Shown here piece by piece: positions 26,401-33,740 of a stretch of DNA of 64,000 bases. Numbering within the stretch: the stretch's first letter is position 1; each line of letters starts with the position of its first letter. The notes beneath the pieces were generated by a model, which saw only the letters and a list, made by a program, of their open reading frames with translations, did not search any database and was not told where the DNA came from. A program made the position numbers and the translations under genes. This stretch comes from Arthrobacter_E sp041360795 (lineage in GTDB: Bacteria > Actinomycetota > Actinomycetes > Actinomycetales > Micrococcaceae). Where the stretch lies: the NCBI RefSeq assembly GCF_041360795.1, contig NZ_JBFUPW010000002.1, positions 1 to 64,000 on the forward strand, read 5' to 3'.

Positions 26401-27434
26401 GGCTGCTGGGCGCCACGATCGGCAAGAACGTGGAGGCCTCCACCGTCCTGCTGGTGCCGAGCATGACCACCGTGGGCGACGGCGCGTTCCTGGCCGACGA
26501 CACGATGGTCGCCTCCTACGAGCTGGGCGGCGGCTGGCTCAAAGTCGCCCCGGCCAAGGTGGGCAAACGGGCCTTCCTCGGCAACTCCGGGATGACGGCG
26601 GCCGGCCGCAGCGTGCCGAAGAACTCCCTCGTGGCGGTCCTCTCCGCCACACCGCGCAAGGCCAAGTCGGGCAGCTCCTGGCTCGGCAGCCCCCCGGTCC
26701 GGCTGCGGCGCGTGGCGCAGAGCACCGACGCGAGCCGCACCTTTGAACCGCCCACCCGTCTCAAGGTGGCACGCGCCCTCTGGGAGCTGTGCCGCGTCTT
26801 CCCGGTCCTGCTGACGGGCTACCTGGCGGTGGGCGTCATGGTCCTTCTCGACGCCATCGCCCGCGGCACCGGCTACTGGCTGGCCGCGCTGCTGGGCGGC
26901 CTCGTGGTCCTGCTGGCCGGAGCGGTCGCGGCCACGAGCGCCGTCGTCGCCAAATGGGTCCTGGTGGGGCGGATCCGCGAAGGCGAGCACCCGCTCTGGA
27001 GCTCGTTCATCTGGCGGAACGAGGTGGTGGACACCTTCATCGAGATGGCCGCCGCGCCCTGGTTCGCGCGGGCCGCGGCGGGCACCCCGGCTCTGGTGTG
27101 GTGGCTCCGGGCGCTCGGCGCGAAGATCGGTCACGGCGTCTGGTGCGAGAGCTACTGGCTGCCGGAGGCGGACCTGGTGACCCTGGGCGACGGTTCGACC
27201 GTGAACCGCGGCTGCGTGGTGCAGACTCACCTCTTCCACGACCGCATCATGGCGATCGATACCGTAACGTTGGAGGCTGGTTCCACCATGGGACCGCACG
27301 GCGTGATCCTGCCCCAGGCCTCCCTGGGCAGCGGGGCCACGGTCGGTCCGGCGTCGCTCGTGATGCGGGGTGAAGCGGTCCCGGCGGGGAGTTACTGGAT
27401 GGGCAATCCGGTCAGCCCCTGGCGCGGACCGTAG
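23442..27434 (+). CDS. Pls/PosA family membrane non-ribosomal peptide synthetase
   Basis: 1330 residues. An adenylation domain spans about 50-530 (FTSGSTGTPKG at ~186, FDASCEEMW at ~236, NTYGPTEATV, YRSGDLVRYE, GKVDRKALPW), and a carrier domain follows with FFAHGGGSL, Ser573 being the phosphopantetheine site. The C-terminal half has about six membrane helices alternating with three left-handed beta-helix-like soluble domains. There is no condensation or thioesterase domain. This layout and length match epsilon-poly-lysine synthetase (Pls) of Streptomyces, where the tandem C-terminal domains polymerise the carrier-bound amino acid. GTG 23442 has AGAAAGGA eight bases upstream. The pocket residues suggest a basic amino acid. 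Product unproven. Confidence 0.9.
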   Translation: MTEHPESSPHDPSPAPEAPGPEPAVKAGGAPSSTGTVYEPQMPGGVLAPPERTLVDIFLATVEAYPEASALDDGKKSLSYAELADEVRGYARKLHRAGLGAGDKIGIRIPSGTNELYIAILAILLVGAAYVPVDADDPDERARLVFSEAKVAGILKAKGEIVVDKKRPKPFPAPRMPLPEDDSWVIFTSGSTGTPKGVAVRHRNSAAFVDAEARLFLQGEPIGTDDRVLAGLSVAFDASCEEMWLAWRHGACLVPAPRALVRTGMDLGPWLINHGITVVSTVPTLAALWPAEALENVRLLIFGGEACPPELAERLAVDEREVWNTYGPTEATVVACAAPLGGPGPVRIGLPLDGWDLAVVDAEGVPVTEGEIGELIIGGVGLARYLDPAKDAEKYAPMPSLGWERAYRSGDLVRYEAAGLIFQGRADEQVKLGGRRIELGEVDAALQALPAIAGAAAAVQTTAAGNQVLVGYLVPAGDAEPDLGGLREILGESLPAPLIPLLTTTDSLPTKTSGKVDRKALPWPLAGGSADAADAAPLNLPDDAQWIVDTWSAVLGAPATSLDADFFAHGGGSLAAAQLVSALRRRYPTVTVADIYANPRVGALVEACRASVPDGEAVVAKERLVRRTARKTQVFQTLMGVPLFILVGMRWLTYLMAVNNLLSAWGVLHAAPTVSWWWVLLSWAVFVSPLGRMGIAVVAARVLLRGVTPGVYPRSGRVHLKLWLAEQIQDAASAVSLASAPWVPYYARALGAKLGRDVILHSVPPVTGLLTVGRGANVEPEVDLSGWWVDGDTVHIGSVSIGPGATIGARSTLMPGAKVGADAIVEPGSAVTGKVKAGTAVAGSPAGRTGKAKPAWPEQGGVSEGVREFSWFTAFAAASGLLACIPFISAAVAGLVVVGALHGAASLSESLGALAWSVPLASVVWFLCNALLILGTTRALAIGLVEGHHRVRSRVGWQVWATERVLDMARDLLFPIYASLFTPIWLRLLGATIGKNVEASTVLLVPSMTTVGDGAFLADDTMVASYELGGGWLKVAPAKVGKRAFLGNSGMTAAGRSVPKNSLVAVLSATPRKAKSGSSWLGSPPVRLRRVAQSTDASRTFEPPTRLKVARALWELCRVFPVLLTGYLAVGVMVLLDAIARGTGYWLAALLGGLVVLLAGAVAATSAVVAKWVLVGRIREGEHPLWSSFIWRNEVVDTFIEMAAAPWFARAAAGTPALVWWLRALGAKIGHGVWCESYWLPEADLVTLGDGSTVNRGCVVQTHLFHDRIMAIDTVTLEAGSTMGPHGVILPQASLGSGATVGPASLVMRGEAVPAGSYWMGNPVSPWRGP

Positions 27435-27473
27435 CAGCTCCCGCACCGTCCCCTTCCCTGTCCCCGACCCTGG

Positions 27474-28838
27474 ATGACCCTCTCCCCCATGTCTGAGCAC
27501 CACGGCAAGAAGCACCCGGCCTCCACGATCCCGGACCCGTACACCCCCGGGCACGGGAGCGCGGACTACAGTGTCCGGCACTACGATCTGGAGCTCGACT
27601 GCCGGCTGGCGAGCAACCGGCTGCAAGGGGTGGCGATCCTCCGGGGGCGCGCGAACGCGAAGCTCTCCCAGATCTCGCTGGATCTGGCCGGTCTCAAGCC
27701 CACCAAGATCCAGCTCAACGGCTCACGCGTGGCGAAGTTCGCTCAGCGCGGGGACAAGCTCGTCGTCAACGCCCCGCACAGCATCCCCAAGGGCGAGGAC
27801 TTCCTTCTGGAGGTGCGCTACGAGGGCAATCCGCGGCCGCGCCGTGGCACCTGGGGTGAGGTCGGCTGGGAGGAGCTGCGCGACGGCGTGCTGGTCGCCG
27901 GACAGCCGGACGGCGCGCCGTCGTGGTTCCCGTGCAATGACCACCCGAGCCAGAAGGCCTCCTACCGCTTCACGGTGACCACCGACGCCGGCTACCGCGT
28001 GGTGTGCAACGGCCGCCTCGTCGAGCACCGCCGGAAGTCCAGCCGCGAGACCTGGGTGTTCGAGCAGACGGAGCCGATGGCCACCTACCTGGCGACGCTC
28101 CAGATCGGGCGGTACACCACGTTCGACGTCGACGGTGCCGCGAGCGCGGTCCCGATCCACGTCGCGGTGCCGCCGTCGCTCCGCGGTCAGGCCGAGACGG
28201 GGCTGGCCCGGCAGCGCGAGATGATGGACCTCTTCGAGGACCGCTTCGGCCCGTACCCCTTCGGCGAATACAGCGTCGTGGTCACGGAGGACGAGCTCGA
28301 GATCCCGCTCGAGGCGCAGGCCTTGTCGATCATCGGGCGCAACCACCTCGCCACCGAGTGGGAGGCCCAGCGCCTCGTCGCTCACGAACTGAGCCACCAG
28401 TGGTTCGGCAACTCCCTGACGGTCGGCAGCTGGAAGGACATCTGGCTGCACGAAGGGTTCGCCTGCTACGCCGAATGGCTGTGGAGCGAGGCCAGTGGGA
28501 CACTCAGCACCCAGTTGCGGGTGCTCGCGGCCTGGCGCAAACTCGCGGATCAGGCCCAGGACCTGGTGATCGGCGATCCCGGCCCCCGGGACATGTTCGA
28601 TGACCGCGTGTACAAGCGAGGCGCCCTGGCCCTCCACGTGCTGCGGACCGCCATGGGCGACGAGTCGTTCTTCACCCTCCTGCGGGAGTGGACCCGCAAA
28701 CACCGCCACGCCGCGGTCACGCCGCAGGAACTCTTCACCCTCGCGGATTCACTGGCGCCGGGGCTCGACGCGGCCGGTCTGCTCCGGCCATGGCTGTACG
28801 AAAAGCACCTTCCGCCGCTGCCGGCACCGCTGCCGTGA
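27474..28838 (+). CDS. M1 family zinc aminopeptidase
   Basis: 454-residue metallopeptidase with HELSH (304-308) and the third ligand Glu327 in WLHEGF, the exact HExxH-18-E spacing of M1. The exopeptidase GAMEN loop is replaced by PLEAQ, as in a group of compact actinobacterial M1 enzymes. There is no signal peptide or membrane helix, so it should be cytoplasmic. It starts 39 bases after the NRPS stop. ATG 27474 has no clear ribosome-binding site; ATG 27489 is an alternative. M1-type aminopeptidases have been reported as epsilon-poly-lysine-degrading enzymes in Streptomyces, which makes its place behind a Pls-like gene suggestive. Its last 104 bases overlap the convergent PPTase gene. Confidence 0.9.
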   Translation: MTLSPMSEHHGKKHPASTIPDPYTPGHGSADYSVRHYDLELDCRLASNRLQGVAILRGRANAKLSQISLDLAGLKPTKIQLNGSRVAKFAQRGDKLVVNAPHSIPKGEDFLLEVRYEGNPRPRRGTWGEVGWEELRDGVLVAGQPDGAPSWFPCNDHPSQKASYRFTVTTDAGYRVVCNGRLVEHRRKSSRETWVFEQTEPMATYLATLQIGRYTTFDVDGAASAVPIHVAVPPSLRGQAETGLARQREMMDLFEDRFGPYPFGEYSVVVTEDELEIPLEAQALSIIGRNHLATEWEAQRLVAHELSHQWFGNSLTVGSWKDIWLHEGFACYAEWLWSEASGTLSTQLRVLAAWRKLADQAQDLVIGDPGPRDMFDDRVYKRGALALHVLRTAMGDESFFTLLREWTRKHRHAAVTPQELFTLADSLAPGLDAAGLLRPWLYEKHLPPLPAPLP

Positions 28839-29553
28839 GCACGTGCGGAGGCAACCCCTCCGCACGGGTCTCCAGCCATACCAGTCCTGGCGCATAGGCC
28901 GTCGCGCCGCCCGCGGGCGTTCGCCGGTGTCCAGCCGCGGCCAGGACCGGGATACCAGACGGATCCGTTCTCAGGCCGTGGCCGTCGCGCTTGGCCACGG
29001 CCTCTTTCGCGGCCCACAGCGCGGCCCGGGCGGCGTTCCTTTCCCCGGGTTCCTGTGTCCGGAGCCAGTCGCGTTCCGGCCCGCTGACGGCGACGTCGTC
29101 GAAGCCGTCGAAGATCTCGCGGTCCAGGGTGAGGTCCAGACCGATCCGGAAGCCCGGCCCCACCCCCGTCACGACGACGACGGCGCCCCACTCCCCCGCG
29201 CGACTGGCGGACAGTGCCACGCCGGTCAGGCTCTGTGGGCTGGGGTTCTGTGGAGCTGAGATCTGTGGGCTTGAGTTTTCCGGGCCCGCTGCCGTCAGCA
29301 CATATCCCGGCCTGCCGTGTCCCGCACCCCGGCCGCAATCGGGGCATTCGTAGGCACTGACCAGTCGTCCCGGGTGGACGTCGAGGGTGTCCGCCAGGAG
29401 CTTCCGCTGGACCCGCCGCAAGGTGCCGAAGCGCGCTTGCGCGGTGCCCAAGGTGAAGGCTCGCGCCCGGGCCCGTTCGGCGTCGTCGAGGGGCGGAAGG
29501 CCGCCGTCGCGCGCGGCATCGTCGAGAGAGCCCAGCCAAGTGATCACGCGCAT
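28735..29553 (-). CDS. 4'-phosphopantetheinyl transferase (Sfp type)
   Basis: 272 residues. The magnesium and CoA motifs are recognisable: IGLDLTLD (usually GxDxE) and WAAKEAVAKRDGHGL (the WxxKEA motif). It should convert the apo carrier domain of the neighbouring synthetase to its active form. Between the N-terminal region and the first motif is a low-complexity insert with SPQ/APQ repeats (DNA about 29228-29275), absent from typical family members as I know them. Its 3' end runs 104 bases into the M1 gene on the opposite strand. Homology is moderate but the motif pair and context agree. Confidence 0.82.
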   Translation of the reverse strand: MRVITWLGSLDDAARDGGLPPLDDAERARARAFTLGTAQARFGTLRRVQRKLLADTLDVHPGRLVSAYECPDCGRGAGHGRPGYVLTAAGPENSSPQISAPQNPSPQSLTGVALSASRAGEWGAVVVVTGVGPGFRIGLDLTLDREIFDGFDDVAVSGPERDWLRTQEPGERNAARAALWAAKEAVAKRDGHGLRTDPSGIPVLAAAGHRRTPAGGATAYAPGLVWLETRAEGLPPHVLTAAVPAAAEGAFRTAMAGADRPRRAPAPVNPRG

Positions 29554-29620
29554 GGCTCCATTGTCCCCGGTCCGGCAGGTGTCCCCGCATCCCGTTCAAC
29601 CGCCGTTCATCGGCCGCGTC

Positions 29621-29626
29621 TACGGT
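29621..29626 (+). promoter_or_regulatory. -10 element of the PPK2 gene (leaderless)
   Basis: TACGGT, six bases (GACGCC), then ATG at 29633. Confidence 0.55.
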
Positions 29627-29632
29627 GACGCC

Positions 29633-30541
29633 ATGAGCATCCTGAACCACTCGCTCACGGGGATCCAGCCGCCGCTCGGCTACTCCGTGCTGGACAACGA
29701 TGATGACGATCCCGTCCTGCTGGACGCCCACGGCGTGCCCCTCGACACGTGGCGGGAGGGCTACCCCTACAGCGAACGTCTGGACCGGTCCCGGTATGAG
29801 CTGGAGAAGCGTCTCCTGCAGATCGAACTCCTGAAGCTGCAGAAGTGGGTCAAGGGGAACGGCCGTCGACTGCTCCTGGTGTTCGAGGGCCGGGACGCCG
29901 CCGGCAAGGGCGGCACCATCAAGCGCTTCACGGAGCACCTGAACCCTCGTGGCGCCCGGGTGGTGGCGCTCGAGAAGCCCAGCAGCACCGAGCAGAGCCA
30001 GTGGTATTTCCAGCGTTATGTGAAGCACCTGCCCGCGGCCGGCGACATGGTCCTCTTCGACCGCTCCTGGTACAACCGGGCCGGGGTCGAGCGGGTCATG
30101 GGATTCTGCACCGATGAGCAGTATCAGGTGTTCCTGCGCCAGGTGCCGCTGTTCGAGGAACTCCTGGTCCAGGACGGCATCGACGTGGTCAAGTTCTGGT
30201 TCTCGGTCTCCCGCTCGGAGCAGCTGACCCGTTTCACCATCCGCCAGGTGGACCCGGTGCGTCAGTGGAAGCTCTCCCCCATGGATCTTGCCTCCCTCGA
30301 CAAATGGGATTCCTACACGCAGGCCAAGGAGGCGATGTTCCTGGCGACCGACACCGATCACGCCCCGTGGACCGTCGTCAAGAGCAACGACAAGAAGCGC
30401 GCCCGCCTCGAGGCCATGCGCCACGTGCTGAATCTCTTCGACTACGACGGCAAGGACCCCGACCTCGCCACCGCCCCGGACCCGCTGATCGTGGGCCCGG
30501 CCTCGCGCATCTTCGAAGACGGAGAACACCCGGCCGCTTAG
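29633..30541 (+). CDS. ppk2: Polyphosphate kinase 2 family protein
   Basis: 302 residues. The Walker A-like FEGRDAAGKGGTIKRF and the lid/Walker B segment LFDRSWYNRAGVERVMGF identify PPK2, which moves phosphate between polyphosphate and nucleoside di- or monophosphates. It has one domain, so it is of the short class. ATG 29633 follows a TACGGT box by six bases and begins MSILNHSLTG; the open frame upstream overlaps the PPTase gene and is not coding. Divergent from the PPTase. It may simply regenerate ATP; a functional link with the NRPS cassette is only a possibility. Confidence 0.92.
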   Translation: MSILNHSLTGIQPPLGYSVLDNDDDDPVLLDAHGVPLDTWREGYPYSERLDRSRYELEKRLLQIELLKLQKWVKGNGRRLLLVFEGRDAAGKGGTIKRFTEHLNPRGARVVALEKPSSTEQSQWYFQRYVKHLPAAGDMVLFDRSWYNRAGVERVMGFCTDEQYQVFLRQVPLFEELLVQDGIDVVKFWFSVSRSEQLTRFTIRQVDPVRQWKLSPMDLASLDKWDSYTQAKEAMFLATDTDHAPWTVVKSNDKKRARLEAMRHVLNLFDYDGKDPDLATAPDPLIVGPASRIFEDGEHPAA

Positions 30542-30577
30542 TGTCGCCCGCACCCTCCCCCACCCTTCGCCCTTCCC

Positions 30578-30639
30578 CATCGGCTGCTCCTCAGTTGTCG
30601 TTTTGACCGTTCAAAACGACACCTGCGGAGCAGTCGATG
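30578..30639. repeat. Palindromic repeat element, copy A
   Basis: Imperfect inverted repeat with 27-base arms (30578-30604 and 30613-30639, three mismatches) and an eight-base loop. The outer end, CATCGRCTGCTCC, is shared with the palindrome at 31109-31180; the inner part (TGTCGTTTT/AAAACGACA) is different. It lies between the PPK2 stop and the ASCH gene and could act as the PPK2 terminator. Confidence 0.75.
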
Positions 30640-30673
30640 GCTGGGGAGCCCGGCCAGGAAGAACGTCCCGCTC

Positions 30674-30679
30674 TAGACT
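30674..30679 (+). promoter_or_regulatory. -10 element of the ASCH gene (leaderless)
   Basis: TAGACT, six bases (TGCCGG), then ATG at 30686. Confidence 0.65.
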
Positions 30680-30685
30680 TGCCGG

Positions 30686-31105
30686 ATGAGCACGATCGAC
30701 CCCACCTGGCCCATTTCCGAGTATGCGTTCCCGGGCCCTCTGCGGGATCGGCTCGTGGCCGCGCTGCTCGACGGGACGAAGACGTCCACGTCCTCGCTGC
30801 TTCTCGAGTACTCCCCAGCGGAGGCGCTGCCGCGCGCGGGCGACCGCGCCGTCGTCGTCGATTCAGCGGGTACGCCGGTCGCCGTGGAGACCGTGACCTC
30901 GGTCGAGGTGCGCCGTCTGGATGCCGTGACGTTGGAGCACGCCCTGGCCGAGGGCGAGGGCTTCGAGTCGATCGCGGAGTGGCGTGCCGCGCACGAGGAC
31001 TTCTGGCACTCCGATGAGTTCCGCGATTCCATCGGGGACCCGGGCTTCCGGGTCACGGATGACACTCAGGTCGTCTGCGTGCGGATGAGCATCCAAACGC
31101 TTTAA
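30686..31105 (+). CDS. ASCH domain protein
   Basis: 139 residues matching the ASCH/YqfB-like fold: FPGPLRDRLVAALLDGTKTSTSSLLLEY is the N-terminal ligand-binding strand-helix unit, RAGDRAVVVDSAGTPVA the barrel core, and EWRAAHEDFW the C-terminal helix. ASCH proteins bind RNA or nucleosides; some are amidohydrolases acting on N4-acetylcytidine. No operon partner. It is enclosed by two palindromes with shared ends, which suggests a small mobile or repeat-bounded segment. Confidence 0.8.
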   Translation: MSTIDPTWPISEYAFPGPLRDRLVAALLDGTKTSTSSLLLEYSPAEALPRAGDRAVVVDSAGTPVAVETVTSVEVRRLDAVTLEHALAEGEGFESIAEWRAAHEDFWHSDEFRDSIGDPGFRVTDDTQVVCVRMSIQTL

Positions 31106-31108
31106 ACA

Positions 31109-31180
31109 CATCGACTGCTCCGTACGATGCCGATTTCCCCGGAATTCCGCATATTTCGACATCGTACGGAGCAGTCGATG
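31109..31180. repeat. Palindromic repeat element, copy B
   Basis: Perfect 21-base inverted repeat (31109-31129 and 31160-31180, outer end CATCGACTGCTCCG) around a 30-base centre that contains the palindrome CGGAATTCCG. It starts four bases after the ASCH stop and lies between convergent genes, so it can also serve as terminator. Confidence 0.8.
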
Positions 31181-31194
31181 GCGGTGCGGGGGCG

Positions 31195-33738
31195 TCAGCG
31201 CTGGACGGCCCCGAAACGCTCCGCCGCGAGTGCGACGGCCGAGGCGCGCGCCTCGGAGGCCTCGTCGGCGGTCAGCGTGCGGTCATCCGCGCGGAACCGC
31301 AGACCGAAAGCCAGGGACTTCTTGCCCTCCGGGATGCCGGTGCCGACGTAGACGTCGAACAGCGCGACGTCCTCCAGCAGCTCTCCGGCGCCCTCGCGCA
31401 GGGTTTCCTGCACGGCGGCGGCCGGCTGGTCGCCGTCGACGATCAGTGCCACGTCCTGCGTCGCCACCGGGAAGGTGGAGATCGCCTTGGCCACCACGAC
31501 GTCGGCCGCGGCCTCGAAGAGCACGTCGGCGTCGATCTCGAACGCGACCGTCCGGGCCGGCAGATCCTGCGACTTCACCAGCTTGGGGTGCAGCTCGCCC
31601 GCGTAGCCCACGAGCTCACCGGAGCGCAGACGCAGCACGGCGGTGCGGCCCGGATGGAAGGCCTGGTGCGCACCCTGCTCCACCACGATCTCGACGCCGA
31701 GCACGTCGGCCACGAGCCGGGCTGCGTCGACCGCGTCGGCCCAGTCCCACGCACGCGGCGTGTGACCCGGCGCGGCGGGGCTGTCCTTGCCCGTGAAGAC
31801 GCCGGCGATGTGCTGCGGCTGCGCCGGGATCCCGCCGTACAGGCCGTCCAGCACCTCGTCCGAGGGCTTGGCACCCAGCGGAGGGATGCCGGGCGTGCCC
31901 AGCTCGCCGTCCGGCAGGAACACCAGACCGGCCTCGTACAGCGCCAGATCACGGAAGCCGCGCGAGATGTTGCGCTTGGCCGTCTCGAGCAGACCCGGCA
32001 GCACGGAGGTCCGCAGCCAGCCGAATTCCTCGCTCAGCGGGTTCGCCAGCTTGACCGCCTGCACGGTGGCGCCGGCCTCGGGCGTGCCGAACACGTCGTT
32101 GGAGGCCCTGGTCACGAACGGGTAGGCCAGCACCTCCACCAGACCGGAGTCGGCGAGCGCCTGCATCACCCGACGGCGCTGCTTCTGGACACGGCTCAGG
32201 CCACGTCCGGGAGGCGCCACCGGGAGAGTGGCCGGGATCTTGTCGTAGCCGACCAGGCGGGCGATCTCCTCGGAGAGGTCCTCCTTGGTCTCCAGATCGT
32301 TGCGCCAGCTCGGAGCCGTGACGGTCCAGCCGCCGTCGGTCCCGGTCACGGTCGCGCCCAGGTCCGTCAGGCTGCTCTCGATCTGCTCGGGCGTGTACTC
32401 CACGCCGATCCGTGCGGACACGAAGCCGGCCGGGAGGAAGATGTTCACCGTCTCCGGAGCCGTGCCCACATCGGTGCCCGCCTCGTCGGCTGTTCCGCCG
32501 GCGAGCTCCACGAGGAGGTCCACCACGCGCTGCGCGGCGAGAGGAGCCAGGTACCAGTCGACGCCACGCTCGAACCTCTTGGACGCTTCGCTCGGCAGCT
32601 TGTGGCGACGGCGGGCCCGCGCGATCGAGATCGTGTCGAAGTGGGCCGCCTCCACCAGGATGTCCTTGGTGTTCGCGGACACCTCCGTGCGGGCGCCGCC
32701 CATCACACCGGCGATCCCGATCGCTCCGGAGCCGTCCGCGATGACCAGGTCCTCGGCGTCGAGCGCCCGGTCCTTCTCATCCAGCGTGAGGATGCGCTCG
32801 CCCGGGAGGGCACGGCGGACCACGATGCCGCCGTCGAGGGTGTCCAGGTCGTAGCAGTGGTTCGGCTGACCGAGTTCCAGCATGACGTAGTTGGAGATGT
32901 CCACGGGCAGGCTGATGGAGCGGATGCCGGCGAGACGCAGCCGGGAGACCATCCATTGCGGCGTGGGACGGCTCGTGTCCACTCCGCGGACCACGCGGGC
33001 CACTAAGCGGTCGCAGCCGGGGACGCCGTAAATGGGCGCCTGATCGGACAGCGTCACCGGGTAGCCTTCGCCGAGGGCCGCCGGGACGGTGACCTGCGAC
33101 GCCGGATCGGTGAACGCCGTGCCGGTGGCATGGGCGTATTCACGGGCGACGCCACGGATGCTGAAGGCGTAGCTCCGGTCCGGGGTCACGTTGATCTCGG
33201 CGGCCTCGTCCTTCAGGCCGAACAGCTCCAGGGCATCGGTGCCAAGCTCCGGATCCAGGCCGAGCGTGGACAGCACGATGATGCCGTCGTGCTCGTCGCC
33301 CAGCCCCAGCTCGCGGGCGGATGCGATCATGCCGGCGGAGACGTGACCGTACGTCTTCCGGGGCGAGATGTGGAAGTCACCGGGCAGGACGGCGCCCGGG
33401 AGGGTCACCACCACCTTGTCACCCTCCACGAAGTTGTGGGCGCCGCAGACGATTCCCTGGATGCCGGAGGGCTCGATGCCCTTGCCTTCCAGGGTCTGGT
33501 CCTGGCCTTCCGGAACCACGCGGACCTGGCACCAGTTGATGGTCTTGCCGTTGCTCTGCGGCTCCTTGACCAGGGACAGGACCTGGCCCACCACGACGGG
33601 GCCGGAGATCGTGTCGGCGGGACGGTGCACGTCCTCTTCTTCGAAGCCGACGCGGACCAGGTCCGCCATCAGGTCCTCGGAGGACGCGCCTGCAGGGAGC
33701 TCCGTGTACTCACGGAGCCAGGAAAGTGGAATGCGCAC
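31195..33738 (-). CDS. pheT: Phenylalanine--tRNA ligase beta subunit
   Basis: 847 residues with the full domain order: start MRIPLSWLREYTELP, an EMAP/OB tRNA-binding domain (about 40-155), B3/B4 editing domain (about 220-400), B5 (KEDLSEEIARLVGYDKIP) and a C-terminal anticodon-binding fold (ISTFPVATQDVALIVD). It pairs with PheS in an (alpha-beta)2 enzyme. It begins with GTG two bases after the pheS stop. Confidence 0.97.
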   Translation of the reverse strand: MRIPLSWLREYTELPAGASSEDLMADLVRVGFEEEDVHRPADTISGPVVVGQVLSLVKEPQSNGKTINWCQVRVVPEGQDQTLEGKGIEPSGIQGIVCGAHNFVEGDKVVVTLPGAVLPGDFHISPRKTYGHVSAGMIASARELGLGDEHDGIIVLSTLGLDPELGTDALELFGLKDEAAEINVTPDRSYAFSIRGVAREYAHATGTAFTDPASQVTVPAALGEGYPVTLSDQAPIYGVPGCDRLVARVVRGVDTSRPTPQWMVSRLRLAGIRSISLPVDISNYVMLELGQPNHCYDLDTLDGGIVVRRALPGERILTLDEKDRALDAEDLVIADGSGAIGIAGVMGGARTEVSANTKDILVEAAHFDTISIARARRRHKLPSEASKRFERGVDWYLAPLAAQRVVDLLVELAGGTADEAGTDVGTAPETVNIFLPAGFVSARIGVEYTPEQIESSLTDLGATVTGTDGGWTVTAPSWRNDLETKEDLSEEIARLVGYDKIPATLPVAPPGRGLSRVQKQRRRVMQALADSGLVEVLAYPFVTRASNDVFGTPEAGATVQAVKLANPLSEEFGWLRTSVLPGLLETAKRNISRGFRDLALYEAGLVFLPDGELGTPGIPPLGAKPSDEVLDGLYGGIPAQPQHIAGVFTGKDSPAAPGHTPRAWDWADAVDAARLVADVLGVEIVVEQGAHQAFHPGRTAVLRLRSGELVGYAGELHPKLVKSQDLPARTVAFEIDADVLFEAAADVVVAKAISTFPVATQDVALIVDGDQPAAAVQETLREGAGELLEDVALFDVYVGTGIPEGKKSLAFGLRFRADDRTLTADEASEARASAVALAAERFGAVQR

Positions 33739-33740
33739 GC

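Noticed and set aside
23394..27626. A 1410-codon open frame on the minus strand opposite the synthetase gene
   Set aside because: It mirrors the codon pattern of the plus-strand gene, its translation is His/Gly/Arg-rich with no domain, and the plus strand has full family motifs. It is an artefact of high G+C.
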